Source of the DNA: Epilithonimonas zeae
GTDB lineage: Bacteria > Bacteroidota > Bacteroidia > Flavobacteriales > Weeksellaceae
Reading direction: 5' to 3'
Length of the DNA: 64,000 nucleotides
Assembly (NCBI RefSeq): GCF_023278365.1
Contig: NZ_CP075338.1
Location: 2,108,001-2,172,000, forward strand
The notes beneath the pieces are model-generated. The model made no database searches, was not told the DNA's origin, and saw only the letters and a list, made by a program, of their open reading frames with translations. Positions 41,716 through 50,558 of this stretch are shown here, in pieces (position 1 is the stretch's first letter; each line of letters starts with the position of its first letter). The translations under genes were made by a program, and so were the position numbers.

Positions 41716-43035
41716 TTAATTACCTCCGCTCAATATTCTTTTATGTTGAAGTGATACAAACTTGGATGAATCAACGTTTTGAAGATAATTGGTCAAAGAA
41801 GATTTACTCATACTATCTTTCGTCAAATAAATTCTACCTCCGAAATTTTCAACGATTGTATCCAATTGTTCAACCAGTTTTTTAAGTCCTTTGTTGACTT
41901 TAAAATCTAAAGCCAGCGTATAACCTTCTTTCGGAAAGGAATTATAAGCTAATGGATTATCTTTCCCAAATAATTTCAAAACTGCCAAGAAAGAACCGTT
42001 TCCACTTTTTGCAATGGCATCAAGAATTTGTCTCATTCCTTCCTTACCATTTTCTTTCGGGATAACCATTTGGTATTGGATAAATCCACTTTTTCCGTAG
42101 ATTTTGTTCCAATCATTGATAACATCCAAAGGATAGAAAAAGGTTTCGTAATCAATAAAATTATTCAGCTGTTTCTTGGTTTGCTTATTGTAATAAAGGA
42201 AATTGAAAATCTTAATGGTTAAAGCATTCAAAACAAATCCAGGAAAATAAAAAGGAACTGTCGGTTTGAATTTTTCTTTTAGTTTCAAAGATTTCTTCTG
42301 AAGATTAGATGGTAATTCTGCCTTCAAGGCGTGTTCACCTCGCATCAAAATAGAACGTCCAAGATTTTTTCCTTTTTGGAAACAATCAATCCAGGCAACG
42401 TTATAAGTCCAATCCTCGCTTTCATCAAACAATTTGAAAACCTCATCCAGATTTTCAGCTTTGATACTTTCTTGTCTGATGTAAGCTGATTCTATATTTT
42501 TTAGTTTGAATTTAGCTGACAAGATAATTCCTGTCAATCCCATTCCACCAATTGTCGCCCAAAATTTATCCGTATTTTCTTCTCTGGAACAAGTGATGAC
42601 TTCCGAGTTTTCATTCAATAATTTGAACTCCGTTACATATTCTGAAAAGCAACCTTCTGCATGATGATTTTTTCCGTGAACGTCAGACGCAATGGCGCCA
42701 CCGACGGAAACAAATTTGGTTCCAGGAGTAACATAAAGAAAATAACCTTGCGGAACAGTAACCTCTAAAACTTCTGACAAAAGAACACCAGATTCACATT
42801 CGATGATTCCGTTAAGCCTGTCAAAAGAAATGAATTTATTCAATCTTTTTGTAGAGAAAATATGTTCTCCAAGAGAAGCATCGCCATAACAACGACCGTT
42901 TCCACGAGCAATAACTTCGTTATTATCTCTTACAAATTGTTTGATTTTAGAAACAGAATCATCCGATTTCATTTCCTTCTCTACGATTGGAAAATTTCCC
43001 CAGTTGGTTACTTTCTGTACAAAATTCGGCTTCAT
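41716..43035 (-). CDS. dprE1: DprE1-like FAD-dependent polyprenylphosphoryl-ribose 2'-oxidase
   Basis: A 439-residue FAD-linked oxidase. The FAD domain has GNGRCYGDASL and the strongly conserved TPGTKFVSVGGAIASDVHGKN followed by HH, nearly identical in pattern to mycobacterial DprE1. The substrate half has FLAVLKLFG, GYTLALDF and YLTKDS. Lys406 aligns with active-site Lys418 of M. tuberculosis DprE1, and Ala375 aligns with Cys387, the residue bound covalently by benzothiazinones; the 31-residue spacing is the same. The enzyme would oxidise the 2'-OH of polyprenylphosphoryl-ribose. Flanked by DprE2-like and UbiA-like partners. Confidence 0.87.
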   Translation of the reverse strand: MKPNFVQKVTNWGNFPIVEKEMKSDDSVSKIKQFVRDNNEVIARGNGRCYGDASLGEHIFSTKRLNKFISFDRLNGIIECESGVLLSEVLEVTVPQGYFLYVTPGTKFVSVGGAIASDVHGKNHHAEGCFSEYVTEFKLLNENSEVITCSREENTDKFWATIGGMGLTGIILSAKFKLKNIESAYIRQESIKAENLDEVFKLFDESEDWTYNVAWIDCFQKGKNLGRSILMRGEHALKAELPSNLQKKSLKLKEKFKPTVPFYFPGFVLNALTIKIFNFLYYNKQTKKQLNNFIDYETFFYPLDVINDWNKIYGKSGFIQYQMVIPKENGKEGMRQILDAIAKSGNGSFLAVLKLFGKDNPLAYNSFPKEGYTLALDFKVNKGLKKLVEQLDTIVENFGGRIYLTKDSMSKSSLTNYLQNVDSSKFVSLQHKRILSGGN

Positions 43036-43092
43036 CTTTAGGTTTATTTATTTAAAATTGAATACATCCATTCAACTTTTAATATTTTGATT

Positions 43093-43980
43093 TTATTTCT
43101 TAAAATAGATTTGTAAAAGGAAAACGATAACCCAAAGGACAATTGTCACTTGTATATATCGGTCTTTATAAACAATCTTTGTTGGCGATTCAGTTTTATT
43201 ATATACCAACGTCTGCTGCAGATATCTTAGAAATGCAAACACCACAAAAATCACTGTATAGAAAACTCTAGGATGAAATCTCGCCTGAACCTCCGGAGAC
43301 AAGGTAAACATCAGATAACAAATGATTGCCAAAGTACAACTGATTGACAAAGCAATATCAGCAAATTGAACATTATAACCATCTAAAGCTTTTCTGGTTT
43401 TTCCTGAAATCTGAGCATTGATTAATTCTCCTCTTCTTTTGCCAATTGCCAGTACAAGTGCCAGTACAAAGGTTAACAAGATGGCCCAGTTAGTTACGAT
43501 AACTCCTGTCACATAACCACCCGCTAAAACTCTGAGAACAAATCCAATGGCGATGATACAGATATCAACAATCGCCACTTGTTTTAGTTTGAATGTATAG
43601 AAAAGATTCATCACAAAATAAAATGCGATGATGACTCCGAACTTCCAAAAGTTAGTTTGAAAAATATAATTTCCAAGAAAAATAGAACCGACTGACAACA
43701 GAATCAATAATACAAATAAAATCCTTGCACTGGTCTTAGAAACAGCACCACTTGCTAACGGACGATGTTTTTTTTCCGGATGTTTTTTATCTGATTCTAT
43801 ATCAAAATAATCATTGATGATATAAATAGAACTTGCTGTAAAAGAGAAAACCAAGAATGCAAAAATACTCTCGTAAAAAAGATGAGTATTGGTAATCTTA
43901 CCTGAAAAAAATAAAGGAGCAAAAACAAATAAGTTCTTAACCCATTGTTCTACTCTTATTAATTTTAAATAATTCTTCAT
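43093..43980 (-). CDS. UbiA-type polyprenyl-phosphate phosphoribosyltransferase (DPPR synthase-like)
   Basis: A 295-residue membrane prenyltransferase-fold protein with about nine helices. The Mg/diphosphate-binding motif NDxxDxxxD is Asn56-Asp64 in INDYFDIESDKKHPEKKHRP, and the continuation HP-K-RP-AxG is characteristic of the Rv3806c branch (decaprenyl-phosphate phosphoribosyltransferase) and unlike quinone-pathway UbiA. It would transfer phosphoribose from PRPP to polyprenyl phosphate. First gene of the DPA-like cluster, 57 bases before the DprE1-like gene. Starts at ATG 43980. Confidence 0.83.
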   Translation of the reverse strand: MKNYLKLIRVEQWVKNLFVFAPLFFSGKITNTHLFYESIFAFLVFSFTASSIYIINDYFDIESDKKHPEKKHRPLASGAVSKTSARILFVLLILLSVGSIFLGNYIFQTNFWKFGVIIAFYFVMNLFYTFKLKQVAIVDICIIAIGFVLRVLAGGYVTGVIVTNWAILLTFVLALVLAIGKRRGELINAQISGKTRKALDGYNVQFADIALSISCTLAIICYLMFTLSPEVQARFHPRVFYTVIFVVFAFLRYLQQTLVYNKTESPTKIVYKDRYIQVTIVLWVIVFLLQIYFKK

Positions 43981-44018
43981 CCAATGTTTATAATTCTACA
44001 AAAATAGCATTAAAATAA

Positions 44019-44039
44019 AAAAACCGCAAATTGCGGTTT
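44019..44039 (-). terminator. terminator of the OmpA/lipocalin pair
   Basis: AAACCGCAA/TTGCGGTTT hairpin with a T run on the minus strand, 25 bases after the OmpA-family gene stop and before the DPA-like cluster. It separates the two transcripts. Confidence 0.8.
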
Positions 44040-44064
44040 GTTATTTATCTTAAATGAATGATAA

Positions 44065-44751
44065 TTAATTTGACTTGGCGTCGTTAATCATTTTTTCATT
44101 TGCTGTAATTGCAAATTCTACACGTCTGTTCTGTGCTCTACCTGCATCTGTATCATTAGAAGCAATGGGGCTAGATTTCCCTAAACCTTCTGTAAACAAT
44201 CTTGTAGATGAGATACCATTAGCCACAAAATAATTTTTAACTGCAGCAGCTCTCTGTCCCGAGATTCTCAAGTTAACCGCATCTGTACCAACACTATCTG
44301 TGTGACCATAGATATTAATATTAGTATCAGGATTATTCTTAAGAACCGTTACCAATTTATCAAGATTAGTTTTTGCAAGAGTCGTTAAATTCGATGAATT
44401 GAAATCGAAGTTAACCGTATTTTCGTGAAGCGTCACTTTAATACCTTCCCCTACTCTTTCTACTTCAGCTCCAGGTAAAACTTCTTTAATTTCTTTAGCC
44501 TGTTTGTCCATTTTGTTACCAATAACACCACCAGCAACACCACCTACAACACCACCAAGAACAGCTCCAAGAGGCGCATTACCACCTTTTCCGATGTTAT
44601 TTCCTAAAATCCCTCCAAGTACAGCTCCGGCAGCAGTTCCTATTGCAGCGCCTTTCTGAGTATTATTCGCATTTTGAACGGCCTCACAACTTGTTAATAA
44701 AAGTGAGCCTGAGATAAAAAATGCAGCTATGTTTAATTTAGTTAATTTCAT
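44065..44751 (-). CDS. OmpA family lipoprotein with glycine-zipper region
   Basis: A 228-residue outer-membrane lipoprotein. Lipobox LLLTSC (Cys22). Residues ~35-85 are a glycine-zipper stretch (AAIGTAAGAVLGGILGNNIG ... GGVVGGVAGGVIGNKMD). Residues ~110-225 are an OmpA C-terminal peptidoglycan-binding domain with NIYGHTDSVGTDAVN and RAQNRRVEF. It would tether the outer membrane to the wall or act as a structural lipoprotein. 15 bases after the upstream lipocalin-like gene; the pair is one operon. Confidence 0.88.
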   Translation of the reverse strand: MKLTKLNIAAFFISGSLLLTSCEAVQNANNTQKGAAIGTAAGAVLGGILGNNIGKGGNAPLGAVLGGVVGGVAGGVIGNKMDKQAKEIKEVLPGAEVERVGEGIKVTLHENTVNFDFNSSNLTTLAKTNLDKLVTVLKNNPDTNINIYGHTDSVGTDAVNLRISGQRAAAVKNYFVANGISSTRLFTEGLGKSSPIASNDTDAGRAQNRRVEFAITANEKMINDAKSN

Positions 44752-44766
44752 TATATGTATTTTTAA

Positions 44767-45279
44767 TTATTTAGCAGTTCTTACAAAATTATAACGCACG
44801 TCCATTGGGGAACCATCTGCATTAACAGACTGAACCAAAGTGAAGCTATTTTCAGTTGGATTTTCTAATCTTAACATATATCCAGCAGAGACATGTTTTG
44901 CTTTTTCTCCTTCACCAACTTTTTTGATGGATACGTTACTGTATTTATCAACACTAAAAGTAATAGCTTGTGTTCTCATTGGACAATCTCCTCCGCCATT
45001 TAAGGTATATGCTCCTGTATAATTATTTGGAACTAATTTCCAAGAACTACCTACGAAACAATTAATATCCGCACCTTCGTCGAAAGGTTTAATTTTAAAT
45101 GATTTGTTATAATCTACATCAGATATAGACCATTCTCCTTTTAGCTTCATAACTTCAGCACGTACTGTTTGTGCCTGACCTGCACTAACGCTTCCATCAG
45201 AAGATGAAGCATTTTTTGTAGATGAACAAGAGGTTGCAAAAAAAGCAATACCTAATATTCCTAAAATTAATTTTCTCAT
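44767..45279 (-). CDS. lipocalin-like lipoprotein
   Basis: A 170-residue lipoprotein (lipobox FFATSC, Cys18). After a Ser-rich linker comes a beta-rich domain with KGEWSISDVDYN at the first strand, CFVGSSWKLVPNNYTGAYTL and a C-terminal YNFVRTAK, resembling bacterial lipocalin-like (lipocalin_4-type) domains. Two Cys (CFVGSSW, DCPMRTQ) may form a disulfide. Operon with the OmpA family lipoprotein, a frequent pairing in Flavobacteriia. Ligand unknown. Confidence 0.7.
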   Translation of the reverse strand: MRKLILGILGIAFFATSCSSTKNASSSDGSVSAGQAQTVRAEVMKLKGEWSISDVDYNKSFKIKPFDEGADINCFVGSSWKLVPNNYTGAYTLNGGGDCPMRTQAITFSVDKYSNVSIKKVGEGEKAKHVSAGYMLRLENPTENSFTLVQSVNADGSPMDVRYNFVRTAK

Positions 45280-45335
45280 AGTTTTATATTTAATGCTAAG
45301 TTATGATAAAAAATTATGCCAAATCATAAAAAATA

Positions 45336-45362
45336 AAAAATCTGAGAAGTTCCCAGATTTTT
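45336..45362 (-). terminator. terminator of the second subtilase gene
   Basis: AAAAATCTG/CAGATTTTT hairpin with a T-rich run on the minus strand, 23 bases after the subtilase stop. Confidence 0.75.
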
Positions 45363-45385
45363 ATTTTTATATAACATTCTAATTA

Positions 45386-47074
45386 TTAAAGCTTTGTCTT
45401 ATCAATAGACTTATGCAATTTTTGTTTTTTTACAGGTTTATTGGTAGATTTTATTGAAGCATCTGCTTTGTAAAAATTCTTGTAAGCATATTCTGCCGCT
45501 TTAGCAACATCTATTACACCTGCCGATCTTGACAAATTATCAAAACCATTAGCTGTACTGGTATTGGTAGTTTTTACTAAAGATTCAATAATCTGTTCTG
45601 GTTTAAGATTTGGCATATAAGCTAGCAAAACAGCAGCTGAACCAGCAACTACAGGCGACGCCATTGATGTTCCTTGTAGATATTCATATTTTCCATCCGG
45701 AACTGTGGAATAAATCTCTGAACCTGGCGCAAAAACATCTACCATCTTTTTATCATAATTGGAGAAACTAGACTTCAAAGCATTAGAATCATTAGTATTT
45801 GAACCTACTACAATCATATTGTTGATGAATGGTTTTTCATCTGATTGAGATTTGAAATTAGTTGGAAAATATTGATGTTCTGCGATATCTTCGTTTTCGT
45901 TCCCAGCCGCTTTTACCAAAAGAACGCCTTTGCTCTCTGCATATTTGAAAGCATCCCAAACCACATTTTTGCCTGGAGAAACTGGTTTCCCAAAACTCAT
46001 ATTAAGGATTTTAGCACCGTTATCAACTGCGTAACGAACTGCATTTGCAACATCTTTATCTCTTTCGTCTCCATCCGGAACAGCTCTTACAGTCATAATC
46101 TTAGCCACTCTGGAAGCCACACCATACTGGTTTTCTGAACCATTGGCTAGACCAGCAATAATTCCCGCAACGTGAGTTCCGTGTTTTGCGTCTGGACCTT
46201 CGTAATGGTTGTTACCATATTTTTTTTCAGAATAATCATCATAGTTGTCTCCTACGATTTCTTTTCTTGGATCAAAATCTAGATTATAACCTTTTTCAGC
46301 TTGTGGTGTAAAATAATCCAAAGCTTCTTTCATTTGACCTTTCAAGTAAGTTTCAACTTCAGCAGGTGTTTTTCCTGCAATCTGAGGATCGCCTGACATT
46401 TGAGATAGAACCTGCATCGCCATCGCTTCTTGCTGAGTAGTAGGTTTGATACTTGCTAAAGTTTCTTTAGTTAGATTTTTACCATTCAACAGTTTTACCA
46501 TATCCGGAATAGCATTGTTGATCATTGTATATAGCTGTACGCTTTGTTTAGCTTCCTGACTTTTTTTAGTGAAAACATCTTTAGCTTTCATATACATTGC
46601 AAACTCTTCCGGCATTTTCGATTGGTTTGCTTTGTTTTTTGTAGAGTCATCACCTTCGAAAACAGATTGGTATTTTTTCACCACTCTGGTCACTTCCATA
46701 TTATCTACATCGATGTCGCCATTTTTTCCTCCGATAAAGTTCCATCCGTAAACGTCATCTACATATCCGTTCCCGTCATCATCTATTCCGTTGTTTGGGA
46801 TTTCGTTTGGATTTTTCCACATATTTTTCACCAATCCCGGATGATCCACTTCTACTCCGCTGTCCAAAACACCTACAACAACCGTTTTTGGTTTAAGACC
46901 TTTTGATTCTAAGAATTTATAAGCATTCTCCGTATTAACGCCATAAACTTTGGTTGTAGCATAATCTTTGTGATACCAAGTTTTAAGATCTTTATCATTT
47001 TCAGGAGCAGCTGTTTGTGCTGTTACTGTTGCAAAACCGGCATAAAAAGCAGCCGCTATCAATAAATGTTTCAT
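45386..47074 (-). CDS. secreted S8 family serine peptidase without T9SS domain
   Basis: A 562-residue exported subtilase. Signal peptide MKHLLIAAAFYAGFATVTAQ. Canonical triad: Asp71 (VLDSGVEVDHP), His298 (HGTHVAGIIAG) and Ser470 (GTSMASPVVAG). There is a long insertion (~residues 130-280, helical, Lys/Gln-rich) between the Asp and His motifs, as in several Bacteroidetes S8 proteins. The C-terminus is a basic tail (KKQKLHKSIDKTKL) with no sorting domain, so it is probably periplasmic. Monocistronic with its own terminator. Confidence 0.9.
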   Translation of the reverse strand: MKHLLIAAAFYAGFATVTAQTAAPENDKDLKTWYHKDYATTKVYGVNTENAYKFLESKGLKPKTVVVGVLDSGVEVDHPGLVKNMWKNPNEIPNNGIDDDGNGYVDDVYGWNFIGGKNGDIDVDNMEVTRVVKKYQSVFEGDDSTKNKANQSKMPEEFAMYMKAKDVFTKKSQEAKQSVQLYTMINNAIPDMVKLLNGKNLTKETLASIKPTTQQEAMAMQVLSQMSGDPQIAGKTPAEVETYLKGQMKEALDYFTPQAEKGYNLDFDPRKEIVGDNYDDYSEKKYGNNHYEGPDAKHGTHVAGIIAGLANGSENQYGVASRVAKIMTVRAVPDGDERDKDVANAVRYAVDNGAKILNMSFGKPVSPGKNVVWDAFKYAESKGVLLVKAAGNENEDIAEHQYFPTNFKSQSDEKPFINNMIVVGSNTNDSNALKSSFSNYDKKMVDVFAPGSEIYSTVPDGKYEYLQGTSMASPVVAGSAAVLLAYMPNLKPEQIIESLVKTTNTSTANGFDNLSRSAGVIDVAKAAEYAYKNFYKADASIKSTNKPVKKQKLHKSIDKTKL

Positions 47075-47191
47075 ATGTAAATTTTATTGTTTTATAAATC
47101 ATATGCAATTGCAAAAAAATTTAGGAACTTATTATCAATATCCTAAATGCGATTTCATATTAGATAATTATTAAATTAAAAAAATTGGTAA

Positions 47192-47806
47192 TTAGTTTTT
47201 ATTGATATTTTTGATATAAGTCAAACTTTCTGGTCCGATGTTACAAATGAGATCAAGAATAGATAAATCTTTTATAAATCCGTTTTTGTCTGAAAAGCTT
47301 TGATAATATTCTGGCATTTCATATTCTGATTCCGATTTGGCTGAGAATTTTTCTCTAAAATCTTCTGCTTCCGGATTTTTGAAATATTCTGTTGTGAACT
47401 CATATTTTTTTTCGGTTTTCAGAACAGCAAGAATGATACCTAAAGCTTTGATGTTAAAGTCTTTTAACGATAAAATCTTTTCTGCAAATATACTTTTGAG
47501 TTTATCTTCATAAAACTCGAAATATGGTGTGCTTTGATAAGCTGTTTTTATGGATTTCCAATGGAGTTTTTGCCAATCTTCTGCAAAAGAAATTTCGATG
47601 TCTTTGATCTCTCTTTTTCCTGTATGCTTGATTGGGATAATCAAAGGTAATTTTCCATTGGCTCCGTAAATAGCTGCACGGTTTCTGTAAGTCTGCTTCG
47701 GAAAGTTTTCGAATTGTTCTAATGAGATTTCGTTTTCATTATCTAAGAAAACTGAAAACCACGAAACTGGTGGCAAATAAAATATTGGTAAAAGAACTTT
47801 TTTCAT
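47192..47806 (-). CDS. WbqC family protein
   Basis: A 204-residue soluble protein of the WbqC family, first seen in O-antigen clusters and often annotated as such. Motifs are an N-terminal LLPIFYLPPVSWFSVF, the YRNRAAIYGANGKLPLIIPI segment, and WQKLHWKSIKTAYQSTPYFEFY. In Flavobacteriia it commonly sits downstream of lepB, as here. The reaction is not established; the conserved His/Tyr residues suggest an enzyme. Confidence 0.82.
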   Translation of the reverse strand: MKKVLLPIFYLPPVSWFSVFLDNENEISLEQFENFPKQTYRNRAAIYGANGKLPLIIPIKHTGKREIKDIEISFAEDWQKLHWKSIKTAYQSTPYFEFYEDKLKSIFAEKILSLKDFNIKALGIILAVLKTEKKYEFTTEYFKNPEAEDFREKFSAKSESEYEMPEYYQSFSDKNGFIKDLSILDLICNIGPESLTYIKNINKN

Positions 47807-48122
47807 ATTTTAATTATAAACTTTGCTTTTGCTTAAAGCATAAATTTTGAACGCAAAGTACGCAAAGATTTTTTTTATTATTAATATTTTAAGATTTGCA
47901 AAGATACTTCGACGAGCTCAGCATAAACTTAAAATTCATCAAAGAATAAACTCTCTGTACTTATTAAAAAAAACTTTGTCAAAGATAGTAACCTTTGACA
48001 AAGTGGTAAATATTGTTTGGAAGACTAATGCCTAGCCCCGATCGTAGCAGTTGTTTGAGCTCATCCGCCAGAGGCGGATAGCGAGTGCGAAGAGCGGGAA
48101 TTAGCTCCTAATTGATTTTAAA
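47807..48122. other. 316-base spacer with repeat-like elements
   Basis: No gene. It contains CTTCGACGAGCTCAGCATAA (47907-47926), a motif I have often seen dispersed in Bacteroidetes genomes, and the structured element at 48032-48110. Confidence 0.45.
48032..48110. repeat. CTAGCCCCG...GCTCC structured intergenic element
   Basis: The element begins CTAGCCCCGATCGTAGCAG, has a perfect hairpin ATCCGCC-AGA-GGCGGAT (48063-48079) and ends AGCGGGAATTAGCTCC. It is much richer in G+C than its surroundings. I recall elements with the same two ends in other flavobacterial genomes, usually at gene ends. Role unknown; could be an RNA structure, a 3' end processing site or a mobile repeat. Confidence 0.45.
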
Positions 48123-49751
48123 TTAATCTTCTTCTTTTTTCTTTCCGAAAAGTTTGGCGAAATAATCCCAACCGAAGAACAATACCAAAATAATCACAGC
48201 TACCCACCAATAAGATGTTTTGTTGGCTTCGCCTGTGTTCGTCGCTTTGAACATTCTGTCCCAACGGATTTTCTTACCCGGTGCCTGATAAGTAGAACTT
48301 GCATCCGAGAACAGACCTTCTACACTCATCCAAGTGAACATCGGTCTTCCCACGATATTTTCTTCCGGAACTACACCAAAAAATCTCGCATCCAAAGACG
48401 CATCGCGGTTGTCTCCAATCATCATATAATAGTTCTGCTTGATTGTATATTGATTGGTTTCCTGACCGTTAACATAGATTTTTCCGCTTTTGTTTTCAAG
48501 CTTGTTGTGCTCATACTCGGAGATAATCCATTGGTAAGTTGGCAAGGTTTCCTGATCCAGCTTTACAACATCACCTTTTTTCGGAATTCTAAGAGGTCCG
48601 TATTGATCCTGATTCCAAGGTTTGTTAATCGGATAAATCGATTGTGTTGTGTCAACGCTCTTTGTATAAGCTGTTTTATCAGCATTCAGTTTAAATCTTA
48701 CGGCACCTTCTCCTTTTTTCTCGATCATTTCATGCATCTCGATTACCTGTGGAAGTGCCTTGATTTCTTTAGCGGTCTGATCCGTCAAACCTTGAAAAGC
48801 ATAAATAAATCCTTCGTTAGTTTGATTTTCCTGAACCGGAAGAAAACCGAAAGTTTTGTATAATTGAGGAATGTCTAATTGCGATCCAGTTTTTACCAAA
48901 TAACCGTGCTGCTGGTACTCGTCTCCAAGGATTTTTTCTGGCATATTATTCACAAATAATCTTCCGTTTCTGAACTCGATCACATCACCAGGAATACCAA
49001 CGCATCTTTTCACGTAAGGATCCTTTCTGTCAATTGCGACGTGAACAGAATCCTGCGGATAATTGAAAACTACAATATCGTATCTCTTGATTTCATCATA
49101 GCCAGGAAGTCTTAAGTAGGGCAACTTTACTGCATCAACGTAAGATTTTGGATCGTCTTTAGGATTTCCCTTCTGGCCTGTATCGAAAATTGTTCCCTGT
49201 AAGAATGGTAAAGCTACCGGTCTCATTGGCATTCTGTATCCATAAGCCCATTTATTCACAAATAGGAAATCTCCTACCAACAAAGTTCTCTCCATTGAAC
49301 CTGTTGGAATCCCGAACGGCTGTGTGATAAAAGCGTGAATAATGGTTGCAAAAACCACCGCAAAAGTTACAGATCCCAAGAAAGTTTCTTTCTTTTTATT
49401 TTCTTCTTCTTCGGTTTCTATCTGAGGATCTTTGCTATAATTAACAGTCGCCATAAAAATGAATGGCAAAACTACAGTCAACAGACCGTTCAGAGCACCT
49501 CTTTTTCCAAATTTTTTCATCAGGAAAATATGGAAAACCGACATCATAATCGGTCCAACAATCGGAAGATAAGATAAAATCGCCCACCATTTTGAATGGT
49601 TAGTTTCCTTAAGAATAATCAAATAATTATAAAATGGAATAAAAGACAATAATGGATTGTAACCCATTTTCTTAAATAACTTCCAAGTTGTAAGTCCCAT
49701 CAAAATACTTATGATAAGAACGTAAACTGTATAAGTAATAATGTAATTCAT
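48123..49751 (-). CDS. lepB: signal peptidase I, long Bacteroidetes type
   Basis: Inner-membrane enzyme of 542 aa that cleaves Sec/Tat signal peptides. The N-terminal ~110 residues hold several hydrophobic helices (DUF5684-like, GYNPLLSFIPFYNYLIILKE), about twice the membrane part of E. coli LepB. The catalytic Ser-Lys dyad is Ser152 (GIPTGSMERTLLVGD) and Lys248 (PYVKRCVGIPGD). A large insertion (~280-440) precedes the final MIGDNRDASLDARFFGVV box. A further membrane segment near the C-terminus (WWVAVIILVLFFGW) would anchor the tail. It forms a conserved block with dapB, DUF5683 and parAB. Confidence 0.93.
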   Translation of the reverse strand: MNYIITYTVYVLIISILMGLTTWKLFKKMGYNPLLSFIPFYNYLIILKETNHSKWWAILSYLPIVGPIMMSVFHIFLMKKFGKRGALNGLLTVVLPFIFMATVNYSKDPQIETEEEENKKKETFLGSVTFAVVFATIIHAFITQPFGIPTGSMERTLLVGDFLFVNKWAYGYRMPMRPVALPFLQGTIFDTGQKGNPKDDPKSYVDAVKLPYLRLPGYDEIKRYDIVVFNYPQDSVHVAIDRKDPYVKRCVGIPGDVIEFRNGRLFVNNMPEKILGDEYQQHGYLVKTGSQLDIPQLYKTFGFLPVQENQTNEGFIYAFQGLTDQTAKEIKALPQVIEMHEMIEKKGEGAVRFKLNADKTAYTKSVDTTQSIYPINKPWNQDQYGPLRIPKKGDVVKLDQETLPTYQWIISEYEHNKLENKSGKIYVNGQETNQYTIKQNYYMMIGDNRDASLDARFFGVVPEENIVGRPMFTWMSVEGLFSDASSTYQAPGKKIRWDRMFKATNTGEANKTSYWWVAVIILVLFFGWDYFAKLFGKKKEED

Positions 49752-49840
49752 AAATTTAGCTTTTGGCTTTTGTATGGTAGCAATTGCTTTGGGTTGCTAT
49801 TTTATAATTAGTTTTTAGTATGTCGTTTTTGTTACAGTTT

Positions 49841-50539
49841 TTATAGACCCAAAACGTCTTTCATAGAAAAAATTCCTTTTTTATCTACAATCCATTCTGC
49901 CGCAATTACTGCTCCTAATGCAAATCCGTTTCTATTAAAAGCGGTGTGTTTAATTTCGATTTCATCTACTTCCGATCTGTAGAAAACGCTATGTGTACCC
50001 GGAACTTCATCTTCACGAATGGCAAAAATCCCTAATTCTTTATCTTTGGTTTCATCCAATTTCCAGGCTTCATACTTAGAATTTTCAATAATTCCTTCTG
50101 CAATGGAAATCGCTGTTCCGCTTGGTGCATCTTTTTTATGAATATGATGAATTTCTTCTAACTGAACTGAATATTCATTCGTGTTTGACATCAATTTAGC
50201 CAGATTTTCATTCAAAGCAAAGAACAAATTAACCCCTAAACTGAAATTAGATCCATATAAAAATGGCGTGTTATTTTCTAAAGCTAATTTTTCGATCTCT
50301 GGTTTTTTATCCAACCAACCTGTTGTTCCACATATTACAGGAATCTTGTTTTCCAGGCAAGTTTTTATATTTTCAAAAGCAACTTCGGGATTAGAAAATT
50401 CTATGGCTACATCTGCATTGTTAAGATTCTCGGTAGTTGGCGTTTCGCGTAATCTTGCAACGACTTCGTGGCCACGGCTTTGAGAAATTTCATCAATGAT
50501 TTTTCCCATTTTCCCGTAACCTATTATTGCTATTTTCAT
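49841..50539 (-). CDS. dapB: 4-hydroxy-tetrahydrodipicolinate reductase
   Basis: NAD(P)H-dependent step of the lysine/diaminopimelate pathway, needed for peptidoglycan and lysine. N-terminal Rossmann motif IIGYGKMGKIIDE and the active-site EEIHHIHKKDAPSGTAISIAEG (catalytic His and Lys). At 232 aa it is the short form usual in Bacteroidetes, as compared with about 270 in E. coli. It starts 19 bases after the DUF5683 gene and is followed by lepB. Confidence 0.95.
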   Translation of the reverse strand: MKIAIIGYGKMGKIIDEISQSRGHEVVARLRETPTTENLNNADVAIEFSNPEVAFENIKTCLENKIPVICGTTGWLDKKPEIEKLALENNTPFLYGSNFSLGVNLFFALNENLAKLMSNTNEYSVQLEEIHHIHKKDAPSGTAISIAEGIIENSKYEAWKLDETKDKELGIFAIREDEVPGTHSVFYRSEVDEIEIKHTAFNRNGFALGAVIAAEWIVDKKGIFSMKDVLGL

Positions 50540-50558
50540 TTTTTAGAATTGAATTTTA

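Noticed and set aside
46544-46906. Plus-strand ORF inside the second subtilase gene
   Set aside because: Low-complexity Phe/Ile-rich shadow frame of a well-supported gene.
47907-47926. Functional site at CTTCGACGAGCTCAGCATAA
   Set aside because: Looks like a dispersed flavobacterial repeat fragment; a single copy here supports no function.
48063-48079. Rho-independent terminator after lepB
   Set aside because: The GC-rich hairpin has no T run on either strand, so I describe it as a structured element instead.
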